Positions 17,127 to 24,849 of a stretch of DNA of 37,681 nt are shown piece after piece; within the stretch, counting starts at the first letter, position 1, and every line of letters starts with the position of its first letter. Position numbers and translations under genes: made by a program. The stretch covers positions 1 to 37,681 of the forward strand of contig NZ_LMKV01000015.1 of NCBI RefSeq assembly GCF_001421665.1, given 5' to 3'. The notes beneath the pieces were generated by a model that saw only the letters and a program-made list of their open reading frames with translations, was not told where the DNA came from and made no database searches. The stretch comes from Sphingobium sp. Leaf26. Its GTDB lineage: Bacteria; Pseudomonadota; Alphaproteobacteria; Sphingomonadales; Sphingomonadaceae.

Positions 17127-19558
17127 GAGCTTTGCTCCTTTGGCTCTTGCGTGGAAAGCAGGTCTGCCGCCCAGTCGTGGCCGCATGCGCGCAACCAAGC
17201 TGCTGCGAACTCTTCGTCACCCGGTTGGCCCAGTATGTGGTCGATCCTGCGCTGGTCGGACTTGGAGGACGCGGCGGTAAAGGCGAGCGCCACCTCTTTT
17301 AGCCCCAAATCCATCAGGCGATTGCCGCGCCGTGACTGGACATAATAATCGCGCTTTGGCGTCGCCCGCGCCAATATCTCTATCTGCCGGGCATTGAGCC
17401 CGAACCGGGCATAGATGGCGCTGATCTGCGGTTCGGTCGCTCGCTCATTCGCAAGGAATATCCGGGTCGGGCAGCTTTCGATGATGGCTGGCGCAATGGC
17501 GCTGGTTTCGATGTCGGCCAGGCTCTGCGTCGCAAAGATCACGCTCGCATTCTTCTTGCGCAGCGTCTTGAGCCATTCGCGTAATTGCGCGGCAAAGGTC
17601 GGGCTGTCGAGCACCAGCCAGCCCTCGTCGATGATGACGAGGCTGGGCGATCCATCGAGCCTGTTCTCGATCCGGTGGAAAAGATAGGCCAGCACCGGAG
17701 CAGCCGCGGCGCAGCCCACCAGTCCTTCGGTTTCGAATATCTGGACATGGGCATCGCCCAGTTGCTCAGCCTCGGCATCGAGCAGGCGACCCCAGGCACC
17801 GCCCACGCAATAAGGCTGCAGCGCCTGTTTGAGGACTTGGGATTGTAGCAGCACCGCAAGACCCGTCAGCGTCCGTTCGTCGGGCCTCGCGCTGGCGAGC
17901 GATCGGAGCGCTGCCCACAGATGGTCCTTGGCCTGGGGATCGAGCGTGATCCCCTCCGCCTCCAGGATCGACCCGACCCATTGCGACGCCCATGCCTGTT
18001 CGGCCGGATCATCGATCCTTGCGAGAGGCTGGAGTGATACAGCCGCGTTCTCGGCGTGGAGCCCGGTCCCCAGATCCTGCCAGTCACCGCCCATCGCCAG
18101 CGCTGCGGCGCGCATGCTGGCACCGAAGTCGAAGGCGAAAATCTGCGCGCCGGGGTAGCGGCGAAACTGCATCGCTATCAGGGCGAGCAGGACCGATTTG
18201 CCCGCGCCTGTTGGCCCCACCACCAGCGTATGCCCGACATCGCCAACATGCAGCGAGAAGCGAAAGGGCGTCGAGCCCTCGGTTTTGGCGTGGAATAGCG
18301 GCGGACCATCGAGATGCGCATCGCCCGGCGGTCCAGACCAGACGGCCGACAGCGGCATCATATGCGCCAGGTTGAGCGTGCTGATCGGCGGCTGCCGGAC
18401 ATTGGCGTAGACATGGCCCGGCAGCGACCCGAGCCAGGCCTCCACAGCGTTGAGCCCTTCGGTCGTGCAGGTGAAATCCCGGCCCTGAACGACTTTCTCG
18501 ACAAGGCGCAGTTTCTCGGCGGCTATTGCACGGTTTGTGTCCCACACCGTCACTGTGGCGGTCACATAGGCCTGGCCGATCATGTCCGAGCCCAGTTCCT
18601 GCAACGCCAGATCGGCGTCTGCAGCCTTGTTCGATGCGTCCGTGTCCAACAGGGCCGAGGCTTCGTTGGTCATCACCTCCTTGAGAATGGCCGCGACCGA
18701 CTTGCGCTTGGCGAACCATTGTCGCCGGATCTTGCCCAGCAATCGGGTGGCATCGGCCTTGTCGAGCATGATCGCCCGCGTGGACCAGCGATAGGGAAAG
18801 GCGAGGCGATTGAGTTCGTCGAGCAGGCCAGGATAGGTTGAGGTCGGAAAGCCGGTGACGGTCAGGCTGCGCAGATGGCTGTTGCCGAGGCGGGGTTCGA
18901 GGCCACCGACCAGCGGTTCGTCAGCCAGGAGCGCATCGAGGTGCATCGGCGTTTCGGGCACGCGCACGTTCTGACGCTTGGTCGAGATCGTCGAGTGAAG
19001 ATAGGTGAGGGTCGCACCATCATCGAGCCAGGCGATTTCCGGCAGGAAGCCTTCGAGCAACTGGACGATCCGGTGTGAGCGGTCGATAAAACCAGCGAGC
19101 AGTTCGGCTCCGTTGGACGCCGTGGTCGAACGGCCTTCATAGAGCCATCGCTCGGCCCGGGCGCTGTCTTCCGCTGGCGGCATCCACAGCAGGGTGGCAT
19201 AATAGGCGCTGTCATAATGCGCGCCTTCTTCATGGAATTGCTCGCGTCGTTCCCTGTCCAGCAGTCGCGAAGCCGGATCGGGAAAGACGTCGTCGGGATA
19301 GTCGTTCGCTGGCACCCGCTGCGCCTCGGTGAATAAGGCCCAGCCCGAGCCGAGCCGACGCAGGGCGCTATTTAGCCGCGCTGTCGTCGCCACCAGTTCG
19401 GCGGGCGTCGCGGAATCAAGGTCCGGTCCCCGGAAACGGGCGGTGCGCTGGAACGAACCGTCCTTGTTGAGGACGACGCCCGGCGCGACCAGAGCGGCCC
19501 AAGGCAGGAAATCGCTCAGGCTGCTCGCGGTCGAACGATATTCGCGCAGCGACATCAT
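17123..19558 (-). CDS. trbE: Conjugal transfer ATPase TrbE (VirB4-like)
   Basis: 811 residues from ATG 19558 (MMSLREYRST), overlapping the trbD stop. An N-terminal VirB4 domain is followed by an AAA/HerA-type ATPase with Walker A GPTGAGKSVL near residue 440 and Walker B SLVIIDEGWLVL near 630. A motif KKNASVIFATQSLADI lies close after it. VirB4 ATPases power pilus assembly and substrate transfer. Length and motifs are complete, so the gene looks functional. Confidence 0.95.
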   Translation of the reverse strand: MMSLREYRSTASSLSDFLPWAALVAPGVVLNKDGSFQRTARFRGPDLDSATPAELVATTARLNSALRRLGSGWALFTEAQRVPANDYPDDVFPDPASRLLDRERREQFHEEGAHYDSAYYATLLWMPPAEDSARAERWLYEGRSTTASNGAELLAGFIDRSHRIVQLLEGFLPEIAWLDDGATLTYLHSTISTKRQNVRVPETPMHLDALLADEPLVGGLEPRLGNSHLRSLTVTGFPTSTYPGLLDELNRLAFPYRWSTRAIMLDKADATRLLGKIRRQWFAKRKSVAAILKEVMTNEASALLDTDASNKAADADLALQELGSDMIGQAYVTATVTVWDTNRAIAAEKLRLVEKVVQGRDFTCTTEGLNAVEAWLGSLPGHVYANVRQPPISTLNLAHMMPLSAVWSGPPGDAHLDGPPLFHAKTEGSTPFRFSLHVGDVGHTLVVGPTGAGKSVLLALIAMQFRRYPGAQIFAFDFGASMRAAALAMGGDWQDLGTGLHAENAAVSLQPLARIDDPAEQAWASQWVGSILEAEGITLDPQAKDHLWAALRSLASARPDERTLTGLAVLLQSQVLKQALQPYCVGGAWGRLLDAEAEQLGDAHVQIFETEGLVGCAAAAPVLAYLFHRIENRLDGSPSLVIIDEGWLVLDSPTFAAQLREWLKTLRKKNASVIFATQSLADIETSAIAPAIIESCPTRIFLANERATEPQISAIYARFGLNARQIEILARATPKRDYYVQSRRGNRLMDLGLKEVALAFTAASSKSDQRRIDHILGQPGDEEFAAAWLRACGHDWAADLLSTQEPKEQSS

Positions 19559-19824
19559 GCCCGTAGCCAGGTCGGATAGCGAACATGCCGCCGGGCCACA
19601 TCGACGAAGTGCGGATCGTGGCGGGCGGCCCATACGCCCAGCACATGACCGATGGCCCAAAGCACGAGGCCTGCGATCCACAAACGCAAGCCGAGGCCGA
19701 CAGCGCCTGCCAGCGTCCCGTTGACGATTGCCAGCGCGCGCGGCGCGCCGCCCAGAAGGATCGGCTCGGTGAGGGACCGATGGACCGGCACGTCAAAGCC
19801 TGGAACCTGTCCGATCCTATCCAT
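19555..19824 (-). CDS. trbD: Conjugal transfer protein TrbD (VirB3-like)
   Basis: 89 residues with one or two membrane helices at about 31-60 (NGTLAGAVGLGLRLWIAGLV) and the family start VPVHRSLTEPILLGGAPR. It overlaps trbC by 3 bp and trbE by 4 bp. It is a small inner-membrane partner of the TrbE ATPase. Confidence 0.93.
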   Translation of the reverse strand: MDRIGQVPGFDVPVHRSLTEPILLGGAPRALAIVNGTLAGAVGLGLRLWIAGLVLWAIGHVLGVWAARHDPHFVDVARRHVRYPTWLRA

Positions 19825-20156
19825 CAGACAAGCGCTCCGCCGCCGAACGAGAAAAAGGACAGGAAGAAGCTCGTTGCGGCGAACGCAATACTCAGACCGA
19901 ATACGATCTGGATGAGCTTTCGCGCGCCGCCCGATGTATCACCAAATGCAAGGGTCAGGCCGGTCACCGTGATGATCATCACGGCGATGATCTTGGCGAC
20001 CGGCCCTTCGATCGATTCCAGGATGGACTGGAGCGGCGCTTCCCAGGGCATAGACGATCCGGCCGCATAGGCCGGGATCACGGACGCCATGGCTATGATG
20101 CCAGCGAGCGCCAGATGACTGGCACTCCGGCGGATTGGCACGACAGGCTGGATCAT
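19824..20156 (-). CDS. trbC: Conjugal pilin TrbC (VirB2-like)
   Basis: 110 residues from ATG 20156 ([10 protein letters not shown]), with a long N-terminal signal (SHLALAGIIAMASVIPAYAA) and two hydrophobic helices (AKIIAVMIITVTGLTLAFGD; LIQIVFGLSIAFAATSFFLS). This is the pattern of a TrbC/VirB2 propilin. It overlaps trbB and trbD by 1-3 bp. The open frame continues upstream to 20405 but that part is antiparallel in reading logic to trbB and is rejected. Confidence 0.92.
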   Translation of the reverse strand: MIQPVVPIRRSASHLALAGIIAMASVIPAYAAGSSMPWEAPLQSILESIEGPVAKIIAVMIITVTGLTLAFGDTSGGARKLIQIVFGLSIAFAATSFFLSFFSFGGGALV

Positions 20157-21121
20157 CAAACGTCTCCTTGGCTGGTGATGGAATATTCGCCCCTGGGATC
20201 GATGCCATCGACGCGGACCAGTTCGGCCAGACGGCGGCCATGGCCGTCGCGCACAAGCACCGCGACGATGTCGATCGTGTCGGCGATCAGGGCGCGAGGG
20301 ACCGTGACGACGGCTTCCTGGATGAGCTGCTCCATTCGCCGCAGTGCGCCCATGCCCGATCCCGCGTGGATGGTGCCGATCCCGCCCGGATGGCCCGTCC
20401 CCCATGCTTTGATCAGGTCGAGGGCTTCGGCCCCGCGCACCTCACCAATGGGGATGCGGTCTGGCCGTAGGCGCAGGGCGGATCGCACGAGATCGGACAG
20501 CGTGGCGACGCCATCCTTGGTTCGCATCGCGATCAGGTTGGGAGATGTGCACTGGAGCTCGCGCGTATCTTCGATGAGGACGATCCTGTCGGTCGTCCTG
20601 GCGACCTCGGCCAGAAGCGCGTTGGTGAGCGTCGTCTTGCCGGTCCCTGTGCCACCGGCCACCAGGATGTTCTGGCGCGTGGCAACGGCTTGCGCCAATA
20701 TGTCGGCTTGGCGCGCAGACATGATATTGGCTGCGACATAATCCGCGAGCGTGAACACAGCGACGGCGGGCTTGCGAATGGCGAATGTCGGCGATTGGAC
20801 GACGGGCGGAAGAAGCCCCTCGAACCGCTCGCCGGTATCGGGAAGTTCGGCCGATACGCGAGGCGCTCCGTCATGAACCTCCGCGCCGACATGATGCGCC
20901 ACCAGACGGATGATCCGCTCGCCGTCGGCGGCTGACACGCAGGCTCCGGTATCGCTGAGGCCTTCGCTCAGCCGATCAATCCAGATATGCCCGTCGGGAT
21001 TGAGCATAATCTCGATGACACCAGCATCGTCGAGCCAGCCGATGATCGCCGAACCGAGCGCCGTGCGCAGCATACGCGAGCCGCGTGTCCTGGCTTCTGT
21101 ACGGAGCGGATATATGCTCAT
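20156..21121 (-). CDS. trbB: Conjugal transfer ATPase TrbB (VirB11-like)
   Basis: 321 residues. The Walker [12 protein letters not shown] is near residue 155, followed by [12 protein letters not shown] (Asp box), [20 protein letters not shown] (Walker B region) and [11 protein letters not shown] (His box). VirB11/PulE-type hexameric ATPase that switches the system between pilus assembly and DNA transfer. It is the first gene of the overlapping trb operon. The traG/virD4-type coupling protein that often precedes trbB is absent; a LuxR-type gene lies upstream instead. Confidence 0.95.
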   Translation of the reverse strand: MSIYPLRTEARTRGSRMLRTALGSAIIGWLDDAGVIEIMLNPDGHIWIDRLSEGLSDTGACVSAADGERIIRLVAHHVGAEVHDGAPRVSAELPDTGERFEGLLPPVVQSPTFAIRKPAVAVFTLADYVAANIMSARQADILAQAVATRQNILVAGGTGTGKTTLTNALLAEVARTTDRIVLIEDTRELQCTSPNLIAMRTKDGVATLSDLVRSALRLRPDRIPIGEVRGAEALDLIKAWGTGHPGGIGTIHAGSGMGALRRMEQLIQEAVVTVPRALIADTIDIVAVLVRDGHGRRLAELVRVDGIDPRGEYSITSQGDV

Positions 21122-21141
21122 GGATCGACCCTGCCAATTGC

Positions 21142-21271
21142 CGAACCGTTGGCGGTCCAGTTCAGGGGATGATCAAGAAAGCCACATTGCCTGTATCCGC
21201 AACAATCAAATCGCTTTGGCGTAGGCTGGCGCAGAAAGACAGGGAAACGGCGGTTTTGCTCGAACCGTTGG
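21142..21271. repeat. Direct repeat CGAACCGTTGG in the luxR-trbB gap
   Basis: The 11-mer CGAACCGTTGG occurs at 21142-21152 and again at 21261-21271, both preceded by TTGC or TTGCT. The region between the LuxR-type gene and trbB (21122-21306) contains no coding sequence. The copies could be operator sites for control of the trb operon. The second copy lies only 36 bp past the regulator's stop. Confidence 0.4.
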
Positions 21272-21306
21272 ATGAGGGAGCGGCACACCGCCCCCTCGAC
21301 ATGACG

Positions 21307-22062
21307 TTACCAATATCGGTGTCGCTGGAAGATTTCGGAAAAGGAGATGAGGCCGTCGAACAGCGCCCGGATCACGAGCGACGTTCTCTTGCGCACGCCA
21401 TAGCGCTCGCGCGCGAATTTGAGATGCTGGATCACTGTTTCCTTGGAGATGCCCAATATGTCCGCAATCTCGCCGTCGGTATTTCCGCGAGCAGCCCATA
21501 GAACGCAGTCGCGTTGACGCTCCGTGATCGCGGAATCACCGGATAGGGTCGTGCGCCCTAGGAGGCGTTGCCCGCATTCGAACGCCAGCCCGCCGATCAG
21601 TTGGGCCGTCCAAATCTGATCGAGAGGCAGCGGCTCGTCGGCTCGGGTGACAAATGTACAGGATCCGCTGACTTCGCCAGGGATGTGCGAGGGGATGGTA
21701 AAACCTTCACCCAGCCCGTGGGCTTGACCGGCAGCTAGAACGGCACGATCGGCAGGCGTCAGTGTGAGAAATTTTGGAATGGTGAGCCAAGCAAAGCCCA
21801 GATGGGTCCGGTGGCTGGCCCGTCGGATGGGATCGCGCGGGCCCAGGTCCCTGTCCACATAATAGGCGGCCCAGCCGCGTGGATAATTGTGGATTTGAAG
21901 AGGTTGCTGTTGTGGCATCCTTAGATCGATGTGCTCGGCCAGCGCGAAATAGTCGAAACCCATTTCCCGTGCGATTTTCGCAAGGAACTCCTGGAGCATG
22001 TGGATCTCCGATGCCTCCGCTAACGTTGCTGAAAGGGCATCCAAACGTCGATAACGACCCAT
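21307..22062 (-). CDS. LuxR-family quorum-sensing regulator
   Basis: 251 residues. The N-terminal autoinducer-binding domain retains the usual Trp, Tyr, Asp, Pro and Trp positions (WAAYYVDRDLGPRDPIRRAS; THLGFAWLTI). The C-terminal LuxR helix-turn-helix is at about 180-240 (ITERQRDCVLWAARGNTDGE; ADILGISKETVIQHLKFARE). It sits just upstream of, and in the same direction as, the trb operon. This recalls TraR control of conjugation in rhizobial plasmids, so acyl-homoserine-lactone control of transfer is likely. No luxI-type synthase is in the window; it may be elsewhere on the element or the regulator may be a solo. Confidence 0.88.
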   Translation of the reverse strand: MGRYRRLDALSATLAEASEIHMLQEFLAKIAREMGFDYFALAEHIDLRMPQQQPLQIHNYPRGWAAYYVDRDLGPRDPIRRASHRTHLGFAWLTIPKFLTLTPADRAVLAAGQAHGLGEGFTIPSHIPGEVSGSCTFVTRADEPLPLDQIWTAQLIGGLAFECGQRLLGRTTLSGDSAITERQRDCVLWAARGNTDGEIADILGISKETVIQHLKFARERYGVRKRTSLVIRALFDGLISFSEIFQRHRYW

Positions 22063-22377
22063 GATAGTAGCATAATCGACCGCAAGGGCGTTCCCAACCC
22101 GCAGGTCTCGCGATTCGCCTTCCTCAATCTATGCGCTCCCCGTTCGTCCTCACAACGATCGTTGAAACGAGGTGAGCGGACAGCATATGGCATTTTCGCT
22201 ATGTGACAATTGCGTGACGATCATGTGGGATTGCCAACTGTGCAAGCTCAGGCGTCAGCTTGTAACGCAGCAGCGAACCTTAACGCCCACCAGATTGAAT
22301 CAACGCCGAGTGCGAAATGCCAACGACAACCCGGCTACGCCAGACAACGCCAAATACCGCTACAGTTGCAAATTTGG

Positions 22378-22424
22378 TGGAGACAATGTGGAGACAGCGA
22401 CCAATTTAAGGAGCTTTGTCTCCA
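22378..22424. repeat. TGGAGACA arm-site-like array next to the tRNA-Gly remnant
   Basis: TGGAGACA at 22378-22385 and 22389-22396 (11-bp period), then the inverted copy TGTCTCCA at 22417-22424, ending 50 bp from the 3' end of the tRNA-Gly remnant. Short repeats spaced by one helical turn beside a tRNA 3' end look like arm-type binding sites of a tyrosine integrase. The rest of 22063-22377 has no convincing gene; it holds the promoter of the LuxR-type gene and a 12-bp palindrome at 22153-22164. Confidence 0.6.
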
Positions 22425-22474
22425 ACTTTCTAATCGCATCATGCCCCAGAAACCATTGATTTTTTGATGATTTC

Positions 22475-22525
22475 TGGAGCGGGCGAAGGGATTCGAACCC
22501 TCGACCCCAACCTTGGCAAAGTTGG
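22475..22525 (-). other. Orphan 3' half of tRNA-Gly(GCC): attachment-site remnant
   Basis: The minus strand reads from the anticodon arm (TTGCCAA) through the T arm (GGGTTCGAATCCC) to the acceptor 3' side CGCCCGCTCCA. The matching 5' half (expected GCGGGCG and D arm) is missing; unrelated sequence lies upstream. A displaced tRNA 3' end is the classic product of integration by a tyrosine recombinase. The remnant cannot be a working tRNA. Confidence 0.8.
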
Positions 22526-22536
22526 AGAAGAAATTG

Positions 22537-22582
22537 TGCTGACAATTTGCTGACAAACTTTTCAAGTCGGTCGTTGTCAGCA
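22537..22582. repeat. TGCTGACA arm-site-like array next to tRNA-Thr
   Basis: TGCTGACA at 22537-22544 and 22548-22555 (11-bp period), then the inverted copy TGTCAGCA at 22575-22582, ending 51 bp from the tRNA-Thr 3' end. Its layout copies that of the TGGAGACA array beside the tRNA-Gly remnant. It is probably the arm-site set of an element that used this tRNA-Thr as its target. Confidence 0.6.
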
Positions 22583-22633
22583 TCTCCAACCAGCGCCTGC
22601 TATTGTCAAATCACTGAAAATGAAGGGAGAAAA

Positions 22634-22708
<75 letters not shown>

Positions 22709-22824
22709 ACTCTATTTCATCTCCTTAGCGCTATCTGCGCTGCGGAGGCCGGGCCTATGGCCGCCCTCGCAGTGCATGTCAAGGCGGGTTGCGGTCGATC
22801 ATGCATTTTGCTTATGCGCATTGC

Positions 22825-22953
22825 ATGGCTGAGACGCAGGACGAAAAAAAAGCACGGTTGGCGCAGGCGCTGCGCGACAATTTGCGCAGGCGCAAGGCGC
22901 AAGCGCGGGAGGGCGCCACCCCGCCCCCTCCCGCTGATACGTCCGGCGGCTAG
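22825..22953 (+). CDS. Small conserved-looking basic protein (42 residues)
   Basis: ATG 22825 to TAG 22951-22953 encodes a 42-residue peptide beginning MAETQDEKKARLAQALRDNL and continuing RRRKAQAREG, with a Pro-rich tail. The first 30 residues would form one strongly charged amphipathic helix. Composition and codon use look like a real gene, and peptides of this form (KARLAQALRDNLRRRK) are familiar in sphingomonads, though I know no function. It ends 3 bp before the stop of the convergent aminopeptidase gene. Confidence 0.65.
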   Translation: MAETQDEKKARLAQALRDNLRRRKAQAREGATPPPPADTSGG

Positions 22954-22956
22954 GCT

Positions 22957-24738
22957 TTATAGCGGCGCGCAGGCGGCCTTGAGCCAGGCGAGCGCATCGC
23001 CCTCCATTTGCGGCCCGACCAGATCCAGCACGGCGGCATGATAGGCGTCGAACCAGGCGCGTTCCGCATCGCTCAACAGGTCGTTGGCGATGAGCGTCCT
23101 GTCGATCGGGGCGAAGGTCAGCGTCTCGAAGCCCAGCATCAGCTTTTCCGCGCCGGGAACATCGCGTTCCTCGACCAGCACCAGATTTTCGATGCGGATG
23201 CCATATTCGCCGGTCTTGTAATAGCCCGGTTCGTTCGAGAGGATCATGCCGGCCGCCAGCGGCTCGTCGCCACCACCGAAGGTCGCGATTCGCTGCGGCC
23301 CTTCATGCACCGACAGGAAGCTGCCGACGCCATGGCCGGTGCCATGGGCATAATCCAGCCCTTCGGCCCAGAGATATTGACGGGCGAGTGCATCGAGTTG
23401 GCCACCGCGCGTACCCTTCGGGAAGACAGCGCGAGCAAGCGCGATATGCCCCTTCAGCACTAGCGTGAAGCGGCGGCGCATCTCGTCGGTCGGCGTCCCG
23501 ATGGCCAGGGTACGGGTCACGTCGGTGGTGCCGTCGCGATACTGGCCGCCCGAATCGACCAGATAGAGGCTGTTCAGTTCGATCGGGCGATTTGTCTTTT
23601 CCTCGGCGCGGTAATGGACGACCGCGCCATTGGGACCGGCGCCGCTGATCGTGTCGAAGGACAGGTCTTCGAGCAGGCCGGTATCCTTGCGGAACGCCTC
23701 CAGCCGGTCCGAGGCGGAGAGTTCGGTGAGGCGGCCCTTGGGCGCTTCGACTGCGATCCAGTGAAGGAAGCGGCTGAGCGCCGCGCCGTCGCGGGCCTGC
23801 GCCGCCTTGTGCCCGGAGATTTCGGTGGCGTTCTTGATCGCCTTGGGCAGGACGGCGGGATCGCGCAGCGACAGCACGGTGGCGCCGCCTTCGTCCAGCC
23901 CGTTGAAGATCGCGGCGACCGCCCGTTCCGGGTCGGCCACGACGGTCTTGCCAGCGAAATCTTCGAGCGCGGCGGCAAAGTTCGCAGCATCATGCACGCG
24001 CACGCCATTGCCCAGATGCTGGGCGATGGCCTCGTCCATCTTCTCCGGCGCGACATAGAGGTCGGCAGTCGCATCGGCATGGACGATGGCATAGGCGAGT
24101 GCGACCGGCGTACGCTCCACATCCTTCCCGCGGATGTTGAAGGTCCAGGCGATCGAATCGAGCGCGGAGAGGACGGCGGCGTCCGCCTTTTTCGACACCA
24201 GCCAGTCGGCCATGGCAGCGCGCTTTTCGGCGGCGGACTGGCCCGCGAACTTGTCGCCATGCACGACCAGCTTTGCATCGCTGCGCGCGGGGCGGTCGGG
24301 CCAGACGGCATCGACCGGATTGGTGTCGACCGCGACCAGTTCCGCACCCCTGTCCGCCAGGGCGTCAGTCGCCTGCTTCACCCATGCCCGCGTATGGAGC
24401 CAGGGATCATAGCCGATGCGCGCGCCCTGCCCGGCATGATCCTTGAGCCAGGCCGCGATCGAGGTCTGCGGCACGCTTTCATATTGCCAGTTCGCGCCGT
24501 CCACTTGTTCGCGGACCTGGAGCGTGTAACGACCATCGACGAAGATCGCAGCCTCCTCCGGCAGGACCACGGCGCTGCCGGCCGATCCCTGGAATCCCGT
24601 CAGCCAGGCGAGCCGTTGGGCATAGGCACCGACATATTCGCTCATATGCTCATCGGTCAGGGGGACCACGAAACCGTCCAGCTTCTGGCGCACCAGTTGC
24701 GCGCGCAAAGCCTTCAGGCGATCTTCATAACTGGACAT
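22957..24738 (-). CDS. Xaa-Pro aminopeptidase (M24B)
   Basis: 593 residues, the long three-domain form (creatinase N domain, middle domain, C-terminal pita-bread metallopeptidase). Metal ligands are visible: the two Asp in LVDSGGQYRDGTTDVTRTLA, His in HGTGHGVGSFLSVHEGP, Glu in LSNEPGYYKTGEYGIRIEN and a last Glu in IENLVLVEE. It removes an N-terminal residue next to Pro, in the cytoplasm (no signal peptide). The N-terminus is MSSYEDRLKALRAQL. It is divergent from the oligopeptidase B gene across a 111-bp shared promoter region, so the pair may be co-regulated in peptide recycling. Confidence 0.93.
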   Translation of the reverse strand: MSSYEDRLKALRAQLVRQKLDGFVVPLTDEHMSEYVGAYAQRLAWLTGFQGSAGSAVVLPEEAAIFVDGRYTLQVREQVDGANWQYESVPQTSIAAWLKDHAGQGARIGYDPWLHTRAWVKQATDALADRGAELVAVDTNPVDAVWPDRPARSDAKLVVHGDKFAGQSAAEKRAAMADWLVSKKADAAVLSALDSIAWTFNIRGKDVERTPVALAYAIVHADATADLYVAPEKMDEAIAQHLGNGVRVHDAANFAAALEDFAGKTVVADPERAVAAIFNGLDEGGATVLSLRDPAVLPKAIKNATEISGHKAAQARDGAALSRFLHWIAVEAPKGRLTELSASDRLEAFRKDTGLLEDLSFDTISGAGPNGAVVHYRAEEKTNRPIELNSLYLVDSGGQYRDGTTDVTRTLAIGTPTDEMRRRFTLVLKGHIALARAVFPKGTRGGQLDALARQYLWAEGLDYAHGTGHGVGSFLSVHEGPQRIATFGGGDEPLAAGMILSNEPGYYKTGEYGIRIENLVLVEERDVPGAEKLMLGFETLTFAPIDRTLIANDLLSDAERAWFDAYHAAVLDLVGPQMEGDALAWLKAACAPL

Positions 24739-24849
24739 CGAACTTCCCTTGGATCATTCCGGCCTCTTGTACCGGCGACAATGCCGACAACATAGAGGTG
24801 CCAGTGCGCTTATTCCAGCGCACCGCCCCGTCTGGACCATGGATAGTTA

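Noticed and set aside
22153..22164. Palindrome CAACGATCGTTG upstream of the LuxR gene as a lux box
   Set aside because: Shorter than the usual 18-20 bp lux/tra box and could occur by chance in a gap this size; not called as a regulatory site.
22475..22525. Functional tRNA-Gly
   Set aside because: The 5' acceptor strand and D arm are absent; only the 3' half remains.
22172..22589. Small frames on both strands between the LuxR gene and tRNA-Thr
   Set aside because: No plausible start signals or domains; the minus-strand frame contains GVEGSNPFARS, the usual false translation of a tRNA 3' end.
23614..24795. Long plus-strand frame opposite the Xaa-Pro aminopeptidase, and a similar one at 25561-26904 opposite oligopeptidase B
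   Set aside because: Both are mirror frames of well-supported enzymes and show no recognisable domains.
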